Below are positions 1-8,775 of a DNA stretch of 64,000 bases, in pieces. The notes under the pieces were generated by a model. It was not told where the DNA came from, did not search any database, and was given only the letters and a program-made list of their open reading frames with translations. The DNA is from Bdellovibrio bacteriovorus (lineage in GTDB: Bacteria > Bdellovibrionota > Bdellovibrionia > Bdellovibrionales > Bdellovibrionaceae). The first letter of the stretch is position 1. Every line of letters begins with the position of its first letter. The DNA lies in assembly GCF_001592745.1 (NCBI RefSeq), contig NZ_LUKD01000005.1, forward strand, positions 248,001-312,000, given 5' to 3'. A program made the position numbers and the translations under genes.

Positions 1-111
1 GCGTGCAAGGGCTCCCTTAAAAGAGCCCTCAAAAGTCATGGTTTCGAAGTGATTGTGCGAGAGGGATTTCAGGGAAAGCGCAACTCCACCTTGGCGATGA
101 AAAATTTCTAG
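1..111 (+). CDS. C-terminal end of MnmC/MnmD-like (DUF752) methyltransferase, partial
   Basis: An open frame enters from the left edge and stops with TAG at 109-111, giving 36 residues. The tail has a GFEV segment, then GFQGKRN and a short hydrophobic end. This resembles the closing segment of the DUF752 methyltransferase domain of MnmC, where a pattern like GF-x(n)-RPGFGRKREML is usual. That domain methylates the wobble uridine modification nm5s2U in tRNA. Only the last strands are visible, so the assignment is tentative and the FAD domain of full MnmC is not present on this side. Confidence 0.5.
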   Translation, partial: ACKGSLKRALKSHGFEVIVREGFQGKRNSTLAMKNF

Positions 112-179
112 CTAAACTGTGACTTAAAATTGTTTATTTATGTCTTGATAAAAGACGACAATAAACTTTAACTAATCAT

Positions 180-884
180 ATGAATTCTTGTTCACGGTAT
201 TTCTTCGCCGCACTTTTCTTAATGCCGACCTTGGTTTTTGCCAAAACCGTAGAGCTGGCTACTTTCCCAATACCTTTAATGGTGGAAGATTCTGAGCGAG
301 GACTTTTTGTGAACCTCACTAAAGAGATCGCAAAGCGCACAAATAAAAAAATCCACATCAGTGTGTATCCCACCGGCAAAGCGCTGTTGATTTTTAGTGG
401 AAATAAAGTTCAAGGTCTCTTTCCGGGTTTAGATGTCTCTATTCCCAAAAAAGCTCCCAGATCCAGCTCTTTTTACGTGAAGGTGGACCACATCTTTTTT
501 AAAAAAGGTCAGACTTTAGAAAGTGTGAAAGATCTTGAAGGTAAAAAAGTCGGACTGACATTTCGCTATCCGTATTCAAAAGAACTTCTCTTAAATAAAA
601 AAATTAAATTTGAATATGCGGCGGATGACGTCTTGAATATGCGCAAGCTCGGGCAAGGACAGATTGATGCCTTCATCGTTGAAGAGCGCTCCGGATTAAA
701 AGCTCTGCAATTAAGTGGCGAAAAAGACATTCTGTTTAATAAAGAAAAACCTATCGCCCAACAGGAAGTTTTTTACGCATTTCAGAACAACGAAGAAGGC
801 AAAGAACTTGCTGATCTTTTTTCGAAGACCATTGAGGCGATGAAAAAAGATGGAAGTCTGCAACGCCTCCTGGTCAGCCCGTAA
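180..884 (+). CDS. Periplasmic solute-binding protein, SBP_bac_3-like
   Basis: A 234-residue protein with a cleavable signal peptide (hydrophobic residues about 8-20, ending VFA-K). The body looks like a type-2 periplasmic binding protein: an early strand-turn containing PIPLMVEDSERGLFVNLTKE, and a DLEGKKVGLTFRYPYSKELL segment typical of the family (DLKGKKVGV). About 210 mature residues is short but normal for stand-alone family-3 proteins. No permease or ATPase genes adjoin it, so it may act as an orphan sensor or periplasmic binder; the ligand cannot be read. The start was taken at the ATG at 180; no strong Shine-Dalgarno sequence is visible before it. Confidence 0.7.
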   Translation: MNSCSRYFFAALFLMPTLVFAKTVELATFPIPLMVEDSERGLFVNLTKEIAKRTNKKIHISVYPTGKALLIFSGNKVQGLFPGLDVSIPKKAPRSSSFYVKVDHIFFKKGQTLESVKDLEGKKVGLTFRYPYSKELLLNKKIKFEYAADDVLNMRKLGQGQIDAFIVEERSGLKALQLSGEKDILFNKEKPIAQQEVFYAFQNNEEGKELADLFSKTIEAMKKDGSLQRLLVSP

Positions 885-922
885 AAAAAAAGGAAAGGGC
901 CTCGTCGGGTCCTGACGAAGCC
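885..922 (-). terminator. Intrinsic terminator of the C45-LysE-GH3 operon
   Basis: Inverted repeat GGGCCTCGTC (897-906) and GACGAAGCCC (913-922), nine of ten pairs, 6-nt loop. Read on the reverse strand the stem is followed by TTTCC and a run of nine Ts (881-891 region), the classical rho-independent arrangement. On the forward strand no T-run follows, so it mainly serves the reverse-strand operon. Confidence 0.75.
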
Positions 923-929
923 CCCGGAA

Positions 930-2909
930 CTATTCGACAGTCCCTAAACGAATTTCTGAATCAAGGACGATGTACAGCTGAGCCTCTTCCTGAAGACTCC
1001 ATTGCAAATCATAAAGTTCACTCTGACGAGGGTATTTCTGAATCAAACCGGTCAGAATATTTTGTGCTTCGGTGCGTGCTCGTTGTTGCTGCGTTTTGTT
1101 TTTATGTGTCTGGGGCTTCAGAGTTTCCGCACGAAACTTCCACAGATCTAACTGAAATCGCTCGTAGGAATGCAGAGTCGGGCCAATGGTGGAAGAGATT
1201 TCTTCTAGCTTTTCTAGTCCTTGGGAAAGATCTATGAATGCTTCGTCGCGTTTGCCTGCCATAATGGCTTGAGCTGCTCTTTGCACTTTGATCCGCGCCC
1301 ACATGAAGTGGTAAGGGAATTCATAAACGCCCGCACTTAACGCTTGATCTGAAGCTTGCTGGATAAGACCCAGCGTTCTGTCAAAGCCACTCAAAGTTTT
1401 ATGATCAGCTTCATTTGTCAGATAGGCTTGAACATAATATTTCATGGAATCATACCAGGCTTGTTTCTCTGGATCTTCCCAAGCCCTTTTAATACCTAAC
1501 ACTTCCACGGGAGAATGGGGGTTCGAACTTAAGCGAAATCCAATAAATGGGGAGCGATGGGTCGGATAAGTTTCCGCGACACTCATCCACCATTCCTGCC
1601 TTTCGGGAATCATCACATGAGTCGCAGCCGTATAAACTTTCGTAGTAGTACGGCCAAAACTGCGGGCTCCCACAAGTTCGTCGGTGTGACCACTTAAGCG
1701 ATTGATCACCCATTGTGCATCGATGTGACCAAAATCTTCTTTCATTGTTCTATGAACATGAGAAAGACGGGCGCGAGTTTCTAGTGTTTTATTCAGACTG
1801 TATTCATAACCTTCAGCGCTTGTTGGGGCACCCACGAAATGGTTGCTCTGACCTAAATAACTGTCTTTGGAACGACGGGCGACAACTACGGTATTTCCGC
1901 TAAGCTCTATGGAGGCGGCTTCATCAGTTTTAGAATCCGAAATAAAGAAGGTCCAAGCTCCGAAGCCTTTTCTTGTTTGAATCAAAGAAATGGCTTCATT
2001 CAAGCTTCTTGCTTTCATTAATACAGAGTGAAGAAGGAAAGGGGCTACATCGGAGCGACCCTTCTCATAACGGATCTGTGTTCCTTCCGTCTGAAGTTCA
2101 TGCAGACTGACTGCCAGGCCGTAGTTATTAATTCCACTGATACCCCCGGCGTAGTGCAGTCCTGCGGAAGCAAGACCTGCGGATGTGATGCCGTTGCGCT
2201 GACGATTGATCACAATGACTTGGTTTGTTTCATAAAAACCTAAAAGACCTGTATCAAAATTACGGCCGTGAACGAGGGCTCCATCCGTGGAGCTTGTCGC
2301 CGATGCACTTATCCCTGTGCACCCCATTTTTATAGAACGAAGACCTTGTGCGAGCTTCTTAAAAGGTTTTAGAAGAGCGTGACCGACAAAGTAAGGTGCG
2401 CAGGAAGCAAACACCTTCATTTTTCCTTTGCGAGGGCTTTCATCAAGCAATCTTTGCATTGAGTCGGTGAAGATCGAAAACTCCACCATATAGTTGCTCT
2501 CTTCAAATTCATTCCAGCCCACCTTGCTACCAGCGTCTTTTAATCCGCGATAAAGATTTTTAAGACCGCTCTTAAACTCGTCAGATACGCTGGCGCGGTA
2601 GTTATCTATCACGCATTTTTTGATCAGAAGAATTTGCTCCCGGTCTTTAGGTGAAAGTTCCGCGAAGGCCCTTTGCACTTGGGTTTGCACGCCCGCTAAA
2701 ACGCCTTTTTCAATTTCAGGGCGTAGAAAGAGACCATGATAATAAGCCGTTTCCGAAAACCCGCCCTGCAAATCTAGAACATGCACTTTGTTTTTCGCGC
2801 CTTCAGCTCCACAGGTAAAATGTTTTTGTCCGTTCAGCTCGCGAACCAGCGTGCAGTCGGCATAGGAAAACGCAGGAAAAAGAAATAATAAGGCAAAGAT
2901 ATTTTTCAT
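930..2909 (-). CDS. Secreted C45-family Ntn-hydrolase / acyl-amide acyltransferase-like protein
   Basis: 659 residues with a signal peptide (residues 1-17). The core, MGCTGISA, places a Cys at about residue 197 in the context used as autoprocessed N-terminal nucleophile by peptidase family C45 (acyl-CoA:6-APA acyltransferase, acid-ceramidase/NAAA-like proteins). The following GALVHGRNFDTG and GLHYAGGISGINNYGLAVS segments are the conserved strands around the active site. Family members cleave or form amide bonds of N-acyl substrates. An extra C-terminal helical region of about 200 residues (after about 460) is of unknown role. The gene overlaps the upstream LysE-type gene by 4 bp (ATGA), so the two are translationally coupled, and GH3 precedes them. 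I infer periplasmic hydrolysis of N-acyl compounds; the substrate is not known. Confidence 0.7.
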   Translation of the reverse strand: MKNIFALLFLFPAFSYADCTLVRELNGQKHFTCGAEGAKNKVHVLDLQGGFSETAYYHGLFLRPEIEKGVLAGVQTQVQRAFAELSPKDREQILLIKKCVIDNYRASVSDEFKSGLKNLYRGLKDAGSKVGWNEFEESNYMVEFSIFTDSMQRLLDESPRKGKMKVFASCAPYFVGHALLKPFKKLAQGLRSIKMGCTGISASATSSTDGALVHGRNFDTGLLGFYETNQVIVINRQRNGITSAGLASAGLHYAGGISGINNYGLAVSLHELQTEGTQIRYEKGRSDVAPFLLHSVLMKARSLNEAISLIQTRKGFGAWTFFISDSKTDEAASIELSGNTVVVARRSKDSYLGQSNHFVGAPTSAEGYEYSLNKTLETRARLSHVHRTMKEDFGHIDAQWVINRLSGHTDELVGARSFGRTTTKVYTAATHVMIPERQEWWMSVAETYPTHRSPFIGFRLSSNPHSPVEVLGIKRAWEDPEKQAWYDSMKYYVQAYLTNEADHKTLSGFDRTLGLIQQASDQALSAGVYEFPYHFMWARIKVQRAAQAIMAGKRDEAFIDLSQGLEKLEEISSTIGPTLHSYERFQLDLWKFRAETLKPQTHKNKTQQQRARTEAQNILTGLIQKYPRQSELYDLQWSLQEEAQLYIVLDSEIRLGTVE

Positions 2910-3493
2910 AAAATTCCCAATGAAAGATAAGCCGAAAAGGTTAAAAACCCACAGGCCGCTACAACTTCAATTTTGCGAAGAAAACCCTGAAGCTGATTTT
3001 TGAATTGTTGGATCGTAAACAGAAGTAAAATGAAACTGACGAAGAAGGCTACTAGGTAAGCCAGCGCACCCATCCAAAGTGTCAGGCCTTTTTCATTGGC
3101 GATGTTGGCAAAGAGGCCCGCATAAATAAATACCAGATGAAAGTTTGCCATCGTCAGAAGAAAGCTCTTTTTAAATGAAGGGCGCATCAAGAAGTCTTCG
3201 TTAAAAGAAGAGCTATTGAGAGTGTTTTTACTGAAAAGGACTTTTACTGAGTAAAACACCAAGCATAAAACAGTCAGTATTGTTAAAACCGCCTTCAGCC
3301 ATTCCTCGTGAAGTACAGGACTCTTTAAGAGCACCAAGGCCAGCACGATATACATAACATCCCCGCAAAGAAAGCCGGCAATGGATCTCCAAGGCCAAGT
3401 GCGATCCCGCACCAGACTGCGAATAATATTGAAGCTCGCAGGCCCCAAAGCAAAAGCGGAAAGAAATCCAAGAAGAATCAACCCAAGAATCAT
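2906..3493 (-). CDS. LysE/RhtB-family exporter
   Basis: 195 residues with about six hydrophobic segments. The N-terminal stretch FLSAFALGPASFNIIRSLVR matches the LysE signature region (GPG/GPA followed by a polar helix), and the length is typical of the family (about 200). These inner-membrane proteins export amino acids or amino-acid derivatives. Overlaps of 4 bp with both neighbours (GH3-like upstream, C45 hydrolase downstream) place it in the middle of a coupled three-gene operon. This suggests it exports the product made by the GH3-like enzyme. Substrate unproven. Confidence 0.75.
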   Translation of the reverse strand: MILGLILLGFLSAFALGPASFNIIRSLVRDRTWPWRSIAGFLCGDVMYIVLALVLLKSPVLHEEWLKAVLTILTVLCLVFYSVKVLFSKNTLNSSSFNEDFLMRPSFKKSFLLTMANFHLVFIYAGLFANIANEKGLTLWMGALAYLVAFFVSFILLLFTIQQFKNQLQGFLRKIEVVAACGFLTFSAYLSLGIL

Positions 3494-5004
3494 TGAATTT
3501 CTCCGGCGATATGAGAGCGCATGAAGTTCAGGTATTCTTCAGCCGTTTCAAAAGTTGTTTTTAATTTAAACTGACCGCGACTGCGGTTGCTTTCAAAATA
3601 TTTTTGCAGGTAATCGGCACTCATTATAGAGACATGGGCGGGTCCCAAGACGCCCACCTCACGACAATCCTTGTAGTCTCCGTTTAGGCGCTGCATTTCT
3701 TGATCCACAGTGTGGGCTAATTGCTCGACGTTAACGTCAGCGTGTGCCGGAACAAAAAGTGTCCAGTGGTAAGATGCTTTTCCGTCATTCATAACCGGGG
3801 AAAGAAAGAAGTGACGAAGGTCCACGTTGCGAAGATTCTTAGTCGCCAAGTAGCAATCTAAAATTTCATCATCACTGACTTTTTCTGCTGCTAAGTTCAT
3901 GCCCGTGCTTTTTCTGCCAACAAACTCAAACACGAGGTCCTCGTTATTTTGTTGAAAACTAATAACGTCTTTCATTGAGTAATGAATAAGGCCATTCGGA
4001 GTGCCGACATTGATATAGTAAGGAACACCCATTTCAATTTCGTGAAGACCCAGGGATTTTTTATCACCATGAACGGGGGTGAAAGAATAAAGAAGATCTG
4101 GATTTAGGAAATACTTCTGGCGTCCGTTCTGATATTTTTCGTAGGGAAGTCCAATGGCCGCTTCGGTTGCGGCGTAGACTCCATAATAGTTCAATTCATG
4201 TCCAACCAGGCGGTTTAATCTTTCGGTGTACTGCTTAATCGGCGTCGCCGCGTAAACAAAAACCTTCAGTCGAGGCCAGATTTCATTGATGTTTTTCTTT
4301 CCTGTTTTTTGTAAGATCGCTTCAAAAATACTGATGATATAAGTCGGAATGCCACTGACGACTTGAATGTCTTCTTTCAGGGCTTCTTCGATAAGCATGT
4401 CGATTTTGCGGTCCCAGTTTGAAATCGCCAGAACCTCTTTGGAAGGAAACGTGTTTTTTGCGAGGGCTTTAGGAACGCGCGTGCTCAGAATTCCAGAGAT
4501 GTAGCCGAATTTGATATTGTTCTGTGTGTAAAGATAAGGGTCAGAACCAAAGGTTAAACGACCGACTTTAAGAAAATTGATATCGGGTTCCAGGGTGCTC
4601 AACTTGCTCGCGATGCGCTTTTGTGACTTCAAGAACATTCGAATCATGCGCTCGTTATAAGGAATGCGTTTGCTGTCTTTACCCGAGGTTCCAGAGGACA
4701 GCCCGCAGTATTCGACGTCATCTTTAAAAAGAATGTTTTTGTGACCTGCTGCAATCATATCCACATAGGGCGCGTAGTCATCGTAAACATAGACGGGGAC
4801 ATGAGTAACGAACTCTTCGTAACTTTGGATGTGCGCCAGACGCAAATCCTTGTATATACGTGTTCCGTTCAAAGAGCGTTTGAGTTGTTTAAAGTTCTTT
4901 TCTTGCTTTTCCAGCAAATCAGCCTGGCTGACGCTCATGTACTGAGAATAGGTCTTTAAGTATTTTTGCCCTAAGCCATGCACGACAGAATCCACCGCAA
5001 ACAT
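3490..5004 (-). CDS. GH3-family acyl-amido synthetase-like adenylating enzyme
   Basis: 504 residues. The GLSSGTSGKDSKRIPYN segment (around residue 104) is the phosphate-binding loop of the GH3 branch of the ANL adenylating superfamily, in which SSGTT(x)GKxK is usual. YGVYAATEAAIG further on is the second ATP motif, and the length is that of GH3 proteins (500-600). Plant GH3 enzymes join acyl acids to amino acids; bacterial members are mostly uncharacterised. No signal peptide, so cytoplasmic. It has a good Shine-Dalgarno sequence (AAGGAGA, 6-7 nt before ATG) and is the first gene of a coupled operon with LysE and a C45 hydrolase. The upstream region is shared with a TetR regulator. Confidence 0.75.
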   Translation of the reverse strand: MFAVDSVVHGLGQKYLKTYSQYMSVSQADLLEKQEKNFKQLKRSLNGTRIYKDLRLAHIQSYEEFVTHVPVYVYDDYAPYVDMIAAGHKNILFKDDVEYCGLSSGTSGKDSKRIPYNERMIRMFLKSQKRIASKLSTLEPDINFLKVGRLTFGSDPYLYTQNNIKFGYISGILSTRVPKALAKNTFPSKEVLAISNWDRKIDMLIEEALKEDIQVVSGIPTYIISIFEAILQKTGKKNINEIWPRLKVFVYAATPIKQYTERLNRLVGHELNYYGVYAATEAAIGLPYEKYQNGRQKYFLNPDLLYSFTPVHGDKKSLGLHEIEMGVPYYINVGTPNGLIHYSMKDVISFQQNNEDLVFEFVGRKSTGMNLAAEKVSDDEILDCYLATKNLRNVDLRHFFLSPVMNDGKASYHWTLFVPAHADVNVEQLAHTVDQEMQRLNGDYKDCREVGVLGPAHVSIMSADYLQKYFESNRSRGQFKLKTTFETAEEYLNFMRSHIAGEIQ

Positions 5005-5070
5005 AAAAAGTCTCCTTCTTGTTGATGAAGGAAATTTATTTCGGTTTAGATTTATTGTCGCGCGGTTCCC

Positions 5071-5126
5071 TTGACAGAATCGTGGTAATTCTGTCGAACG
5101 GGGTAACTTCGGTTGACAGAATTACC
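5071..5126. promoter_or_regulatory. Repeated GACAGAAT operator between GH3 operon and tetR
   Basis: Three copies of the half-site GACAGAAT are visible: 5073-5080 (+), 5088-5095 (as ATTCTGTC, reverse) and 5115-5122 (+). The reverse copy and the third copy extend to a perfect 12-bp inverted repeat (GGTAATTCTGTC at 5084-5095, GACAGAATTACC at 5115-5126). TTGACA boxes overlap two of them. Such palindromes in a divergent promoter next to a TetR gene are normally the binding site of that regulator. Confidence 0.65.
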
Positions 5127-5148
5127 GGGTTTTTGTCAAAATTGCAGT

Positions 5149-5652
5149 ATGGCAACACAGTCCAAAGAAGATATCTATTTCGCTGTCTGCAATGCAATCC
5201 TCAAAATGGAGGTGGCGAAAGGTCATCTTGCCTGGACACTTTCTGATATTTCCCGAGAGTCGGGTGTCACTCGTTCCTTGATCTATTATTACTTCGGAAA
5301 AGAAAAGAAAACAGCTTTAGAAGAGGCCTATAAGTTTGTGATTTCCAACTTCTGGAACATGGAACGCACAAAAACCATGGGTATTCGCGAGCGCCTCAAG
5401 CAAGTTCTTGAAGATACCAAGAAAATGCCATTTCTGTTCGTACTTTATTATTTAGAGAAGAATAAAGAGGGCGAGATCGGCAAAATGATCCGCGACGCTG
5501 AATCCATGCTTTTGCAGGCCCTCAAAAAAGAATTTCCGAAGCTTAGTGAGACCCAGATTCTGGAAGTGTATCTGAAAGAGCTGGGAGCGATCACTTTCCA
5601 GCTTCCTTCAGAAAAAGTCTCTGATCTTTTTGAGGATTATATCAGTCGTTAG
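5149..5652 (+). CDS. TetR-family transcriptional regulator
   Basis: 167 residues from the ATG at 5149. The N-terminal part has the TetR helix-turn-helix pattern: FAVCNAILKM, then LSDISRESGVTRSLIYYYFGKEKKTAL, where the last segment is the recognition helix plus the conserved Y-Y-F-x-x-K. The C-terminal ligand domain is helical and unrecognisable. An upstream in-frame ATG at 5113 lies inside the operator/promoter region, so the later start is preferred. It is divergent from the GH3-LysE-C45 operon and is probably its repressor, responding to an acyl or amino-acid compound (inference). It converges with the transporter gene and overlaps it by 4 bp. Confidence 0.85.
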   Translation: MATQSKEDIYFAVCNAILKMEVAKGHLAWTLSDISRESGVTRSLIYYYFGKEKKTALEEAYKFVISNFWNMERTKTMGIRERLKQVLEDTKKMPFLFVLYYLEKNKEGEIGKMIRDAESMLLQALKKEFPKLSETQILEVYLKELGAITFQLPSEKVSDLFEDYISR

Positions 5653-8600
5653 TTTTCAGAAAGGGCCTTAGGGGTGAAGCGAGATGTCTTCAACCCTTGA
5701 TCCAGTTTCACTCTTGAAAGTGTGATCTCTGTCCCGCGCTTATTTTGTACGTTGCGGATTTTGATCTTAGACGCTCTCCACTTTGTCGGAGAGACCTTTT
5801 TATAGCCGACAACGTCGAGTATTTTCAAAAGCTTTCCTTGCTTATCATAACACTCTGATTTCATCGGCAGGTATTCGTCCGCCTGAACGAAACTGATGAT
5901 TTTAGAATAATTGGCTGAAGTTGAATTGACGTCGCTTTCGATAAGGAAATATTTCTTTCCTTTCACTTCAACGGTTTTTTTAAGGACATTCTTTGCGCCT
6001 TGTTCGCGATTGAAGTCAAAATCTTCTGTACTGAGTTCGGAGCCCAGAATGCCACCTTGACCGCTTTCGCCGGTTAAGCGGCGAGTTTGCTTCGAGGAGG
6101 GAAGGTAAATCCATTTTTCTTCTTCTTCATTCTTCAATGTGGCTAGTAAAGCCGTGCCCTTTAAGTCCTGTGGCTTTTCCATGCGCACCATGAGGTAATG
6201 TTCTTTTTTAGTCGGGCTCAATCGCCAGATATGCATTTCGCGATCTTTGCTGGAGCCATCAGCTTCGATGATTTTCATGGCGACTTGAAATTCTTCGTCT
6301 TTTGAACGAAGGCGCTGACTCATTTGTTCGCCAATCTGCTCAACCGTGGGGGTCCCTTCACCTGTTTGCGCAACGGTCGGGGTCGGTGAGAATGAGATGA
6401 ACAGAGCCATAAAAAGCGCAGATGCTGTAGCCATGATTTTCTCCTTTTTCCACGGTACTGAATTTAGAAGCCACGGGCAACTTTTCAACAGCGTTGGCAG
6501 AAGAATCAAATCACCCACGAGTCCAGCGAGCATTGACAAAAGCATATAGAAACCAAAGATACGGTTCATCGCAAAGTAAGAAGCCATAAAAACCGAAAAC
6601 CCTGCCAGTAAAGTCATGCTGGAAATCAAACAAGGGTTTCCCTCTCTCCATAATGTCTTTTCAATCTCGAGTTCGCGAGAACGTGGATACTTTTTCTGAA
6701 TGGCGCGCAAACGTTCGAGTAGATAAACAGTGTTATTGAACGCCAGACCTAGAGCGATAGAAAAGATAATAGCAACGCTAGGTTTGATCGGTGTTTCCGA
6801 TAAAGCCAAGAAACCTAAAAGAGCCGCTGGCGGGACTAAGTTCGGAATGCAAGCCACCAAAGCCCAACGCACAGAGCGGAATACAAAGATCAAAAGAAGA
6901 CAGATGGCGGCCATGGATTGCCAAAAACCAAAAATCAGTTCATGGGAAAGTTCATTGTTAAGATGATGAATGGTTGACCCCATGCCCGTAATGTCTATTT
7001 TAAGCTCAGGAAACTTTTGTTCCGTGAGTTGTTTAATATTTAAAACCAAAGAATGAAGCTCATTTCCCGGGAGATCTTGAGTTCTTACTGACACCCGAGT
7101 GTTGGATGAATCCGTATTTAAGAAATTCTTTAACGGGCTGTTTGAAGAAAGCGAATACAAAAAGAAAACTTCTGCTGTTGAAGATCGGCTGGCGGGTAGG
7201 CGCGAATGATGAATATTGGCTGCAGCCACAAGATCCGGAAGACCAACAACGCTTCCAACGCCTTTCAGGCCGCGGATTTCCGCAAGATGCTGATCAAGAC
7301 GCGCTAAAAGTTTTGGATCATTCCAGGCATCCGGCTTTCCACTTAATTCAATATCAATAGGAATCATTCCACCCAACTCTTTATCTATGCGCTCAGTAGA
7401 AAGTCGCACTTGATGGTTTGCAGGTAAGTCATCAAAAAGGCGCGCAGACCAAGAAAGACTCTGGCCTTTGATCGCTAATGCGGAAGAAACAAGAATGATT
7501 AAAAAGGCCCAGACGCCGGAGCGTCGGAAAAGATAAAGCCCCCAACGCGCCTTGCTCCACGCCCACAAACGAGCTTTAGGTCCAGGCAGGAAGTACAGCA
7601 TCGGAAATAACAATAAAGTCGTTACAACCCAACCTGTCGTGATTGAAATGGCCGCTGTAATTCCGTAGTCACGGATCAAAGGAACCTTCACTGTCAAGAG
7701 CGCTAGAAATCCTATCATGGTCGTCATTGACGCTATGAAGTTAGGCCCGAGAAGAGTTTTAAAGGTATAAGTGACAAGTTCATGATGGGAAGCATGGGGC
7801 TGATTCTTTCGCTCTTCAGAATAGCGAAGCAGCGTATGAATACAGAGTGAGACCACATCCACCGTTGTCAGAATAGGGATTGTGCTAGAAAGAATTGAAA
7901 AGGGATATCCCGCCAAAGCCATGATCGCCAATACGATAATATTCGCACAAAGAATCACGACGAAAGAAATAATCAGCGGTGACCAATTTGAAAAAATAAG
8001 TCCCAGCACCAAGAAGCAGGCTAAAAATCCCAAGACGACGAAATTGCGAATTTCAGTTTGTAACAGGACACCGACATCTGTTTGCACTGCAGGTGTCCCG
8101 CCAATTTCAACTTTAGAAAAAGGCACTGCCGCATTCGCCGTCACTTCCAGGTTTTGGCGAAGATGTAAAATTTCGGAAGTATTCAAGGATTTTACATTGA
8201 CGATCACCGAAGCGGTTCTTCCGTCTTTAGAGACAAGTGTTGGTGAAATAAGAGGGTTATTAGTAGTTTCTGTCGCCCATTTTTCTTTCGGAAGATTTTT
8301 AAGCAAGGGTCCTACGCTCAGACCATCGTCGCTATTGATGGCACCTTGAACTGTCGCCAAGCTTAACGTGTTTTTAACACCCGGAAAATGAGCCAGTAAA
8401 TCTGTGAGTCTTTCTAAGCTTTGAATTTTATCTTTTTCAAACCAGGTCTCGCTAGGATGAGAAATCTTTGCTGTAATGATGAACGGTTGTGAATCTGGAA
8501 GTTGAAAAAGCTGTCTTGTGTGTTCATCCCTCTTCAATAGCGGATTATCCTGAGGAAGAAACTGCTTCAAGCTGTACTGAGTTTGCAATTTAGGAAGAAC

Positions 8601-8705
8601 AAATAAACTTAATAACGTGACTACAAAAACTAAAAGTAAAGTTGAAATGGAGATTCTTTTGACGGATTCAGGAAAGTTCGATTTTTCCAGTTTCGTTTTC
8701 TTCAT
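5649..8705 (-). CDS. RND/MMPL transporter fused to LolA-like outer-membrane lipoprotein-sorting domain
   Basis: 1018 residues in a single frame. Residues 1-750 look like an MMPL-type RND protein: TM at about 17-40, a periplasmic loop, a TM bundle at about 220-380, a second periplasmic loop after a TM at about 393-412, and a final TM bundle at 590-750. Residue 758 onward begins MATASALFMALF, a signal-peptide-like stretch, followed by about 235 residues like LolA-type 'outer membrane lipoprotein-sorting' proteins (KEHYLMVRMEKPQDLKGTALL and KWIYLPSSKQTRRLTGE). In related bacteria these two parts are usually separate adjacent genes. An internal ATG at 6434 has its own strong Shine-Dalgarno sequence, so a free LolA-like protein may also be made. 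Likely role: moving lipids or lipoprotein-like cargo across the envelope. Confidence 0.8.
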   Translation of the reverse strand: MKKTKLEKSNFPESVKRISISTLLLVFVVTLLSLFVLPKLQTQYSLKQFLPQDNPLLKRDEHTRQLFQLPDSQPFIITAKISHPSETWFEKDKIQSLERLTDLLAHFPGVKNTLSLATVQGAINSDDGLSVGPLLKNLPKEKWATETTNNPLISPTLVSKDGRTASVIVNVKSLNTSEILHLRQNLEVTANAAVPFSKVEIGGTPAVQTDVGVLLQTEIRNFVVLGFLACFLVLGLIFSNWSPLIISFVVILCANIIVLAIMALAGYPFSILSSTIPILTTVDVVSLCIHTLLRYSEERKNQPHASHHELVTYTFKTLLGPNFIASMTTMIGFLALLTVKVPLIRDYGITAAISITTGWVVTTLLLFPMLYFLPGPKARLWAWSKARWGLYLFRRSGVWAFLIILVSSALAIKGQSLSWSARLFDDLPANHQVRLSTERIDKELGGMIPIDIELSGKPDAWNDPKLLARLDQHLAEIRGLKGVGSVVGLPDLVAAANIHHSRLPASRSSTAEVFFLYSLSSNSPLKNFLNTDSSNTRVSVRTQDLPGNELHSLVLNIKQLTEQKFPELKIDITGMGSTIHHLNNELSHELIFGFWQSMAAICLLLIFVFRSVRWALVACIPNLVPPAALLGFLALSETPIKPSVAIIFSIALGLAFNNTVYLLERLRAIQKKYPRSRELEIEKTLWREGNPCLISSMTLLAGFSVFMASYFAMNRIFGFYMLLSMLAGLVGDLILLPTLLKSCPWLLNSVPWKKEKIMATASALFMALFISFSPTPTVAQTGEGTPTVEQIGEQMSQRLRSKDEEFQVAMKIIEADGSSKDREMHIWRLSPTKKEHYLMVRMEKPQDLKGTALLATLKNEEEEKWIYLPSSKQTRRLTGESGQGGILGSELSTEDFDFNREQGAKNVLKKTVEVKGKKYFLIESDVNSTSANYSKIISFVQADEYLPMKSECYDKQGKLLKILDVVGYKKVSPTKWRASKIKIRNVQNKRGTEITLSRVKLDQGLKTSRFTPKALSEN
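6432..6447 (-). promoter_or_regulatory. Internal Shine-Dalgarno and ATG for a separate LolA-like protein
   Basis: On the reverse strand AAGGAGAAAATC precedes ATG (start at 6434, residue 758 of the long frame), giving a GGAG with 6-nt spacing. The encoded 261-residue product would begin with its own signal peptide (MATASALFMALFISFSP, cleavage near VAQ). This decides a possible second start inside the fused gene. Confidence 0.6.
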
Positions 8706-8775
8706 CAGATGTCTTCTTTCGATTCTTTTTTAACAAGTGCTTTAGAAATTTTTGTATAAGCCGTATTCTACAAAC

